Shown here: positions 6,460 to 11,576 of the stretch, piece by piece
Layout of the letters: each line of letters opens with the position of its first letter
Numbering within the stretch: the first letter of the stretch is position 1
NCBI GenBank assembly: GCA_945957305.1
Contig: CAMFLN010000028.1
Span: 1 to 11,576, forward strand
DNA length: 11,576 nucleotides
Direction: 5' to 3'
Origin: an uncultured Planctomycetaceae bacterium
Lineage (GTDB): Bacteria > Planctomycetota > Planctomycetia > Pirellulales > JACPPG01
The notes under the pieces: generated by a model
What the model was told of the DNA's origin: nothing
Seen by the model: only the letters and a program-made list of their open reading frames with translations
Databases searched by the model: none
Translations under genes and position numbers: made by a program

Positions 6460-7425
6460 ATGGGAAAACGTCCCCCGGCCCAATCCGTCTTGCACGTCAG
6501 CCCCGAGTTGTCTCGGCAAACCTTGGGCGCAGCCCTCCGCCAGTGGCAAGCAGGCAAGAGCTGGTCACAGGTGAGGCAGTTAATCAACCAGAGACGTGTT
6601 CTTCTGGATGGAAATCTAGCGCTCGATCATTCGCTGCGCCTGAAAGCGGGGCAGGTCATCAAGCTTTTGGATTACTCGCAGGCCGCTCCGGCGACGGAAC
6701 ATGATGTGCGCATCCTGTATTTCGATGCGGATGTGGTTGTCGTCGACAAACCGTCGGGCATGACCACGATGCGTCATCCCGAGGAAAAAGCCTGGTCCGC
6801 GCGGCGTCGACAATTACAGCCGACACTGACCGAGCTTTTGCCCCGTCTGCTGGCGAAGCTCGATCGTGGCCCCGGGGCGCAAAGAGCGGTGCGTCCGGTC
6901 CATCGACTCGATCGAGAAACGAGCGGAGTGATGGTTTTCGCCCGCAATATCAAGGCGGAAAGTGCGTTGGGGCGGCAGTTCCGCGCCCATACCACACAGC
7001 GCACTTATTGGGCAATTGTTCAGGGGCGGGTCGAAGCCCAGACGATCGACACTCGGTTGGTCCGCGACCGTGGCGATGGTCGACGGGGCAGCGCAGACGA
7101 AGACGTCGAAGTAGGAAAGCGCGCCATCACACACGTGAAACCGGTTCAGTTTCTGCCCCCCTTCACGCTGGTGGAATGTCAGCTGGAAACGGGCCGAACA
7201 CATCAAATTCGCATCCATCTGGCGGAAATCGGCCATCCAGTTTGTGGTGACAAGGTCTATGGCCGCCGCACGACTCGGCAGTCGAGCAAGAATACACCCC
7301 CGCGGTTGGCGCTACACGCCGCGAGGCTGGGATTTATACATCCCAAATCGGGTGAAACGATGAGTTTCGAGTCTGGATTTCCCTTCGCGTTGCGCGAGTT
7401 TATCGACCGCTGCCAGTCCCCATAG
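6460..7425 (+). CDS. RluA-family pseudouridine synthase
   Basis: This cytosolic enzyme converts specific uridines in rRNA (possibly tRNA) to pseudouridine. An N-terminal S4 RNA-binding domain (about residues 20-70, LGAALRQWQAGKSWSQVRQL through RLKAGQVIKLL) precedes the catalytic domain. VVVVDKPSGM marks the start of the fold, HRLDRETSGVMVFARN carries the catalytic Asp151, and GRTHQIRIHL (from 245) with GHPVCGDKVYG are the other family motifs. The 321-aa length is normal for RluC/RluD-type proteins. I chose ATG 6460; an in-frame TTG at 6439 adds seven residues, and neither has a clear ribosome site. Whether it acts at RluC, RluD or RluA positions cannot be told from motifs. It sits between PEP-CTERM genes on both sides without apparent functional link, and the 340-base gap that follows suggests separate transcription. 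Confidence 0.9.
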   Translation: MGKRPPAQSVLHVSPELSRQTLGAALRQWQAGKSWSQVRQLINQRRVLLDGNLALDHSLRLKAGQVIKLLDYSQAAPATEHDVRILYFDADVVVVDKPSGMTTMRHPEEKAWSARRRQLQPTLTELLPRLLAKLDRGPGAQRAVRPVHRLDRETSGVMVFARNIKAESALGRQFRAHTTQRTYWAIVQGRVEAQTIDTRLVRDRGDGRRGSADEDVEVGKRAITHVKPVQFLPPFTLVECQLETGRTHQIRIHLAEIGHPVCGDKVYGRRTTRQSSKNTPPRLALHAARLGFIHPKSGETMSFESGFPFALREFIDRCQSP

Positions 7426-7765
7426 AAAAAGGGAGGCGACGAGCTGTAGTAACTGTTCGCGAGGGGTGCGGAGTTTAGCCGGAGCACCGTAGGTGCCATT
7501 TGCAAAAGGGCATGAAACGCCATACCCCCTCCGTAGGGTGTGCAGCAGCGAGTTTTCTTGATTCAATTCCGCTTCGTCGCTAATCTCAAAGGTACGGAAC
7601 AGTCAGTTCGTGGGCGGCTGCTGCCCCAAGAATGGGGTGCAAACGGGCGAGTCACTCGGTTCGCACGCCCAATTACTCATCCGTTCGATCACAGCGAAGT
7701 GTGTCACCATAACCGGCATTCGCCGGTAGATGGTACTGAACGGATGATGTAGGAGATATCCGCGG
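7426..7765 (+). other. Intergenic/leader region with several small hairpins
   Basis: No convincing gene lies in these 340 bases. After the pseudouridine synthase stop there is a set of mutually exclusive 5-bp pairings: GGTGC (7465-7469) or GGTGC (7492-7496) can each pair with GCACC (7484-7488). Nearer the protease gene are CCCCA/TGGGG (7624-7637, 4-base loop), GGGCG/CGCCC (7645-7670) and ACCGGC/GCCGGT (7712-7727, 4-base loop). The protease ribosome site AGGAG is at 7751-7755. The small stems suggest a structured leader, but I match it to no known riboswitch and several may be chance in GC-rich DNA. Confidence 0.45.
7558..7586 (+). promoter_or_regulatory. Candidate promoter for the dockerin-bearing protease
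   Basis: TTGATT (7558-7563) and TAATCT (7581-7586) are spaced by exactly 17 bases. The -35 box matches four of six consensus positions; the -10 box matches only three. It would give a leader of about 170 bases holding the hairpins at 7624-7727. This is a weak consensus match. Confidence 0.25.
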
Positions 7766-9019
7766 ATGTCGTTTCACCTATGGCGGGTGAGTGTCGCGCT
7801 AGCCGCGGCCTTAGGGTGGATATCTGCGCGCCAGGCGCAGGCCGTGATCGTTGCCGGCGCCTATGCCAACACTTCAGACGCGACCGTCAATATCACTCCG
7901 CCCGCTAATGACCCAGGTTTTTATAACGTGGGAAAAGTCGGCAGCGCTTCGGCCATTTACCTGGGTGATAACTGGGTATTAAGCGCCAGTCACGTGCAGC
8001 TTGGTCCGACGACTTTTACATTTCCCGACCCCAACAATCCCGCGCAACTCGACACCGGGACCTACAACATCGTCAATAATTCGGGTGTGCTGCTCACCAA
8101 TCAGACGGGCATGCACATAGGAAGCAATAGCGATTTATACCTGTACAAGATCGATCCCACATCGTCCCCCTTTGGCACACCCAATCTGCCTCAGCTGCTG
8201 CTCGCACAGAATACTCCCTCGATCGGCGATACGGTGATGGCCATTGGTCGCGGAGCTGATCGTGCGAGCACGATGACCTATTGGAATAATGCTTTGCCAG
8301 TTTGGCAGACGACAACGCAGGCACTAGCCTCGCATACTGGCTACATCACTAACCTGCCTCAGGTCACGCGGTGGGGTGAAAACGCCGTTGCCACGAACAA
8401 TGGCGAGGTCAACTTCGGCACAATGGCAAACCCAACGTGGGTGAAGACATTTACCACGTTATTCAATAACGGCGGATCGGCGCTGGCGAACGAATTTCAG
8501 GTCACGCTGGGAGATTCCGGCGGTGCGGTATTTTCAAATATCGGTGGCATCTGGATGCTCAGCGGAATGATTGAGGGCATTGACCTGCTGAACGGCCAGC
8601 CCTACCCGACCACTAACGGCCAGACGGCGACGGCCGTGTTCGGCAACTCCTCGGTTTTCGCGGATATCTCGGCCTACCGGGCGCAGATCTTGGACCTGGT
8701 TCCCTTGGTGGGCGACGCCAATGGGGACGGATTCGTCAACGGCCAGGACATCGCCTTGATTGCGTCTAACTGGTTGGCAACGGGTGCTGGTCAGGCGGGG
8801 GACGTGAATCATGATGGGATCGTCAACGGCCAGGATATGGCACTTGTTGCGTCGACCTGGACGACGTCGACGAGCAACGCGCCCCCGGGTGGCGGCGGTT
8901 CCGCCGCGGGGCAGAGCGCGGGTGTGCCCGAGCCTGGAACCGCCGGTTTGGCACTACTGGGCCTATTTCCTCTCTGGCTGCTGCGTAGCCGGGGGCGTCG
9001 CCGTCTCTCGCGCGCCTGA
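7766..9019 (+). CDS. Secreted trypsin-like serine protease with type I dockerin and PEP-CTERM tail
   Basis: This is a predicted extracellular S1-type serine endopeptidase of 417 aa. A signal peptide (residues 1-26, probable cut after AQA) is followed at once by VIVAGAYANTSDA. The catalytic triad is visible: His76 in WVLSASHV, Asp123 in SNSDLYLY and Ser251 in GDSGGAVF, with Asp250 in the position that stabilises the free N-terminus in trypsin. After the catalytic domain come two dockerin type I calcium-binding repeats, GDANGDGFVNGQDIALIA (from 316) and GDVNHDGIVNGQDMALVA (from 345), then a Gly/Ser/Ala/Pro linker, PEP at 388-390, a hydrophobic helix and RSRGRRR. The tail predicts exosortase sorting. 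The start is ATG 7766 with AGGAG (7751-7755) 10 bases upstream. The next gene encodes a close paralogue lacking the dockerin. Protease class is well supported; substrate and any dockerin partner are unknown. Confidence 0.9.
   Translation: MSFHLWRVSVALAAALGWISARQAQAVIVAGAYANTSDATVNITPPANDPGFYNVGKVGSASAIYLGDNWVLSASHVQLGPTTFTFPDPNNPAQLDTGTYNIVNNSGVLLTNQTGMHIGSNSDLYLYKIDPTSSPFGTPNLPQLLLAQNTPSIGDTVMAIGRGADRASTMTYWNNALPVWQTTTQALASHTGYITNLPQVTRWGENAVATNNGEVNFGTMANPTWVKTFTTLFNNGGSALANEFQVTLGDSGGAVFSNIGGIWMLSGMIEGIDLLNGQPYPTTNGQTATAVFGNSSVFADISAYRAQILDLVPLVGDANGDGFVNGQDIALIASNWLATGAGQAGDVNHDGIVNGQDMALVASTWTTSTSNAPPGGGGSAAGQSAGVPEPGTAGLALLGLFPLWLLRSRGRRRLSRA
8711..8863 (+). other. Two dockerin type I repeats encoded within the protease gene
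   Basis: These bases encode residues about 316-366. Each repeat has the form GDxNxDGxVNGQDxALxAS, in which the Asp/Asn residues form an EF-hand-like calcium loop. The two copies are 29 residues apart, a little more than the usual spacing. The NGQD wording is typical of dockerin-like repeats of planctomycetes rather than clostridial cellulosomal dockerins. The protease encoded at 9265 has no counterpart. Confidence 0.85.
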
Positions 9020-9090
9020 ATCGTCTGGGGCACAGGCCGGCTTGGCTGTTCGACCGCCTGGCTCCTCAGCGATCAGTCCGACCAGTTAAT

Positions 9091-9121
9091 CTGTCAAAAA
9101 ATGCCGCAAAAAATTTGACAG
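9091..9121. repeat. Inverted repeat overlapping a promoter -35 box
   Basis: CTGTCAAA (9091-9098) and TTTGACAG (9114-9121) are perfect reverse complements around a 15-base A-rich spacer. The right arm contains TTGACA. It lies 72 bases after the upstream protease stop and about 145 bases before the next start. A regulator bound here could block or recruit RNA polymerase. A terminator is less likely, as no T-run follows on either strand (plus-strand continuation GCTAATTAATC). Confidence 0.55.
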
Positions 9122-9143
9122 CTAATTAATCGTTTGTTACTGT
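9115..9143 (+). promoter_or_regulatory. Candidate sigma70-type promoter for the second protease
   Basis: A perfect TTGACA (9115-9120) is followed after 17 bases by TACTGT (9138-9143), which keeps the first, second and last bases of TATAAT. The spacer is AT-rich. The resulting leader of about 115 bases contains a small stem ACGCC/GGCGT (9186-9200) followed by TTT. The -35 box lies inside the inverted repeat 9091-9121, so regulated expression is plausible. Confidence 0.5.
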
Positions 9144-9264
9144 CGGCGCCATCATCTCATAGGAAGTGCCGGTTACGACACGCTGACGCCGTAGAGGCGT
9201 TTTCGCGGACGCTCCGGTACCTTCTGCCCACGTCTCAGAGAGCCAAAGTCCGCGAGGAACGCTA

Positions 9265-10263
9265 ATGAATCGGACCAGAGCGTGCCTACTTTGCGCGATG
9301 CTCGTCATTGCGCTGTGCCGTCAGGCCGCGGCCGTCATCGTCGCCGGTAACTATGCGAATACCAGCGACGCGAACGTAAATATTACGGCGCCCGCGGATG
9401 ATTTCGGCTTTTATAACGTGGGCGCTGTTGGCTCTGCCTCGGCCATTTACCTAGGCACTGACGGTGATGGGGCTGGCTGGGTGTTGTCGGCGAATCACGT
9501 GTCGCTGGGCGCCACGTCCTTCACTTTTCCCAATCCGTCGAATCCGTCCCAGCTCGTGACGGCAAGCTACAACATCGTCAATAATTCGGCGGTCTTGCTG
9601 AACAACACTTCGGGCGCGGGAGCGGGGCATCACAGCGATCTGGTTTTGTATCGCATTGATCCCAATTCTTCGCAGTATGGTCTGCCCAATCTTCCGCGAC
9701 TGAATATCGCCAACAGCACTCCCACCTCCGGCAGTGTTGTGACTGGTGTGGGACGTGGAGTCGACCGCGGCTCTTCGATCGCGTATTGGGATGCCAACTG
9801 GCAAACCACGACCCAGGCTCAAGCATCTTGGTCCGGATACACGTTAGGCTCGGTACGTACGATGCGCTGGGGTGATAACGCCGTCACGTCGACGAACATC
9901 AACGTGAATGTTGGCACTCAGGCCAATCCCGTGTATGTCAACACTTTTTGGACTCAGTTCAGCCAGTTTGGCACCGCCAACGAATTTCAAGCCACCAATG
10001 GCGATTCCGGCGGGGGCGTCTTTCAGAAAGTCGGCGGTCAATGGTATCTCAGCGGCATGATCGAGGCCGTAACCATGGCCACGACGACGCAGCCTTCGAC
10101 CGACGCCGTCTTTGGAACGTCGACCCTCATTGCCGACCTTTCCTATTACCGCACGCAAATCGAAGCAATTGTGCCTGAGCCGGCCACAGGTGCGTTAGCC
10201 CTGCTCGGTGCGGCCGCGGGATTTATCTATGTCGTGCGGAGGCATCGCCCACGCGGCGTTTAA
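9265..10263 (+). CDS. Secreted trypsin-like serine protease with PEP-CTERM tail (paralogue, no dockerin)
   Basis: This is a predicted extracellular S1-type serine protease of 332 aa and a tandem paralogue of the product encoded at 7766-9019. The signal peptide (1-23, probable cut after AAA) runs straight into VIVAGNYANTSDA. Triad residues are His78 in WVLSANHV, Asp125 in HHSDLVLY and Ser248 in GDSGGGVF. The two proteins align almost from end to end, including YNVGxVGSASAIYLG, TYWN/AYWD and NEFQ; this copy has a short Gly/Asp-rich insertion (TDGDGAG) before the catalytic His and lacks the dockerin and linker. PEP is at 304-306, followed by an Ala/Leu helix and RRHRPRG. The start is ATG 9265 with GAGGA (9254-9258) 6 bases upstream. 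The candidate promoter at 9115-9143 suggests it can be transcribed separately from its twin. Activity is predicted; the substrate is unknown. Confidence 0.9.
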   Translation: MNRTRACLLCAMLVIALCRQAAAVIVAGNYANTSDANVNITAPADDFGFYNVGAVGSASAIYLGTDGDGAGWVLSANHVSLGATSFTFPNPSNPSQLVTASYNIVNNSAVLLNNTSGAGAGHHSDLVLYRIDPNSSQYGLPNLPRLNIANSTPTSGSVVTGVGRGVDRGSSIAYWDANWQTTTQAQASWSGYTLGSVRTMRWGDNAVTSTNINVNVGTQANPVYVNTFWTQFSQFGTANEFQATNGDSGGGVFQKVGGQWYLSGMIEAVTMATTTQPSTDAVFGTSTLIADLSYYRTQIEAIVPEPATGALALLGAAAGFIYVVRRHRPRGV

Positions 10264-10312
10264 TTTGCTTCGGTGCTCGGCCCCCGCAATTGGTTGCGTC
10301 AGCAACCCATGA

Positions 10313-10355
10313 TTTCCGGCAGGCGGCGTGGTACACTCGCCGCCGGAAACCGGCG
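10313..10355 (+). promoter_or_regulatory. Two competing GC-rich hairpins upstream of the hydrolase gene
   Basis: Hairpin one pairs TTTCCGG (10313-10319) with CCGGAAA (10343-10349) and CGGCG (10324-10328) with CGCCG (10338-10342), leaving a CAGG bulge and the loop TGGTACACT. Hairpin two pairs CGCCGG (10341-10346) with CCGGCG (10350-10355) around AAA. They share bases 10341-10349 and cannot coexist. The region lies 50 bases after the protease stop. Neither has a T-run, so they could be a non-canonical terminator for the protease or a leader element; the loop also contains TACACT, a possible -10 box without a visible -35. Confidence 0.4.
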
Positions 10356-10415
10356 CAGCGTTTGTCGAGCGCCGGGCCGGGGCATGCTCAGAAATGTCGT
10401 GGGGATAGCTTCGCT

Positions 10416-11525
10416 GTGCGCCTGGGAATTGCCACCTTCTGTCTCGGAGTCTCGACGCTGTGGACGGCAGTCATCGCCGCCGAAGATGAGAATGCAAAAC
10501 CACCGCAGCCGAACCAGCACGCGAATCTGACCACTTATCGCGACGAGGCCGGGCAAGAACGGCCGATCCGCACGGCCCAGGATTGGACTCGGCGCCGCCG
10601 GCAAATTTTGGCCGGCATGCAAGAGGCGATGGGCCCCCTGCCAGACCGCAGCGGATTAGGTCCCGTCGAAGTCCGTCGGATTGAGGTAACGCAGGTCGAG
10701 GGGGCGAAGCGGCAAACGATTTCTTTTGCCACGGGGGACGGCGATTCTGTAGCCGCTTATCTGTACCTACCCACTGACTCCGCCGGGCAGCGGCGGCCGG
10801 CCATGTTGGCTCTGCACCAAACGTCTCAGCTCGGTAAGAAAGAAGTGGCCGGCTTTAGCAAGAGTCCGGGCCAAGCCTATGGCGCGGAACTCGCTGCCCG
10901 AGGTTACATCGTACTCGCGCCGGACTATCCGTCCTTTGGCGACTCGCAAGCCTACGACTTTCAAGCCGACCGGTACGTTTCGGGCACGATGAAGGGGATC
11001 TGGAACCATATGCGGGCCGTCGATTTATTAACGGCCCGCGACGATGTCGATCCGGAGCGTATCGGAGTCATTGGGCATTCGCTGGGCGGACACAACGCCA
11101 TGTTCGTGGGCGTCTTCGACCCGCGGCTCAAGGTGATCGTTTCCAGTTGCGGCTGGACCCCTTTTCATGATTATTACGGGGGCAAGATCAATGGTTGGAC
11201 CAGCGACCGCTACATGCCGCGGCTGCGCGACGTGTACGAATTAAACCCTGATCGCGTGCCGTTCGATTTCTACGAGGTTGTGGCCGCCCTGGCACCGCGG
11301 GCGTTCTTTTCGAACTCGCCAGTGAAAGATGGGAATTTCGATGTGCAGGGGGTCAAGAAAGCGATCGCCGCCGCGGGCGAGATTTATCAACTACTGGGCG
11401 CCCGCGATCGGCTGCAGGTGCGCTACCCCGATTGCGAACATGATTTTCCGGTCGAAACACGCCGCGAGGCGTATCGTTTCATTGACCAGGTGCTGAAACA
11501 CGCTCCGACCCAAGAATTGCCTTGA
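10416..11525 (+). CDS. Secreted alpha/beta hydrolase (dienelactone hydrolase/acetyl xylan esterase-like)
   Basis: This is a predicted exported esterase-like hydrolase. The catalytic machinery of the alpha/beta fold is visible: nucleophile Ser222 in GHSLGGHNA, an acid at Asp305 or Asp309 in VKDGNFDVQG, and His342 in CEHDFP. LALHQTSQLGKKE and GYIVLAPDYPSFGDS mark the oxyanion strand and the following strand of the fold. I prefer GTG 10416 (369 aa): GGGGA at 10401-10405 is 10 bases upstream, and the product then begins with a clean signal peptide (RLGIATFCLG core, cut near residue 21-22). The frame stays open to a TTG at 10290 (411 aa), but that adds 42 Arg-rich residues in front of the signal peptide and covers the competing hairpins at 10313-10355. 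Related planctomycete proteins are often annotated as acetyl xylan esterase or dienelactone hydrolase family; the true substrate is unknown. It may be transcribed with the protease gene upstream. Confidence 0.83.
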   Translation: MRLGIATFCLGVSTLWTAVIAAEDENAKPPQPNQHANLTTYRDEAGQERPIRTAQDWTRRRRQILAGMQEAMGPLPDRSGLGPVEVRRIEVTQVEGAKRQTISFATGDGDSVAAYLYLPTDSAGQRRPAMLALHQTSQLGKKEVAGFSKSPGQAYGAELAARGYIVLAPDYPSFGDSQAYDFQADRYVSGTMKGIWNHMRAVDLLTARDDVDPERIGVIGHSLGGHNAMFVGVFDPRLKVIVSSCGWTPFHDYYGGKINGWTSDRYMPRLRDVYELNPDRVPFDFYEVVAALAPRAFFSNSPVKDGNFDVQGVKKAIAAAGEIYQLLGARDRLQVRYPDCEHDFPVETRREAYRFIDQVLKHAPTQELP

Positions 11526-11545
11526 ACCGTGAGAGGAAGTACACG

Positions 11546-11576
11546 TTGGATTCGAATCGTTCGCACCAGACCGTAG
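11546..11576 (+). CDS. Possible start of a further gene (3' end outside window)
   Basis: After a 20-base gap a TTG at 11546 opens a frame reading MDSNRSHQTV up to the window end. AGAGGA (11532-11537) lies 8 bases upstream, a good ribosome site. The short distance suggests an operon with the hydrolase. Only ten codons are visible, so no function can be assigned. Confidence 0.35.
   Translation, partial: MDSNRSHQTV

Noticed and set aside
7540..7752. 70-codon open frame just before the first protease
   Set aside because: No ribosome site, composition unlike the neighbouring proteins, and it runs through the hairpins and ribosome-site region of the protease leader.
8711..8863. Dockerin as evidence of a cellulosome
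   Set aside because: No cohesin or glycoside hydrolase is in the window, and planctomycete dockerin-like repeats are common without cellulosomes.
11529..11576. GTG-started 15-codon frame ending in TAG at the window edge
   Set aside because: The frame includes its own purine-rich stretch and is very short; the TTG at 11546 with the ribosome site upstream is the better explanation.

Overview
The window looks like chromosomal DNA from a planctomycete, most likely of the Pirellulales type, though the exact taxon cannot be fixed from sequence alone. The reasons are the GC-rich coding sequence, four secreted proteins ending in PEP-CTERM sorting tails, a type I dockerin joined to a PEP-CTERM tail, a secreted alpha/beta hydrolase of a kind common in planctomycetes, and frequent non-ATG start candidates. 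No mobile element, CRISPR array, tRNA or rRNA gene was found.

Layout. Positions 1-4282 (plus strand) are core genes: the 3' part of lysS, a LolC/E-type ABC permease with an unusually large extracytoplasmic insertion, its LolD-type ATPase (start codon overlapping the permease stop), and a class IV aminotransferase of the IlvE type. Positions 4283-4417 hold convergent terminators. Positions 4418-5968 (minus strand) encode two consecutive PEP-CTERM proteins of unknown function that appear to be diverged paralogues. A 0.5 kb divergent intergenic region (5969-6459) carries two striking inverted repeats and leads into an RluA-family pseudouridine synthase (6460-7425, plus). After a 340-bp leader region with several small hairpins come two tandem paralogous trypsin-like serine proteases (7766-9019 and 9265-10263), both with signal peptide, intact His-Asp-Ser triad and PEP-CTERM tail; only the first has a two-repeat dockerin. 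A secreted alpha/beta-hydrolase (about 10416-11525) follows, and a further gene may begin at 11546.

How the genes work together. The permease and ATPase should form a lipoprotein-releasing (Lol) or related FtsX-family transporter. lysS, ilvE and the pseudouridine synthase are housekeeping genes. The four PEP-CTERM proteins are predicted substrates of an exosortase (none is encoded here), so 4.4-10.3 kb reads as a small island of secreted, sorted surface proteins interrupted by one RNA-modification gene. The most distinctive observations are: (i) the protease pair, whose predicted signal-peptidase cut would leave a trypsin-like Val-Ile-Val-Ala-Gly N-terminus, suggesting activation without a propeptide; (ii) an inverted repeat overlapping a TTGACA promoter box ahead of the second protease; (iii) perfect inverted repeats in the divergent intergenic region; and (iv) the large low-complexity insertion in the Lol-type permease.
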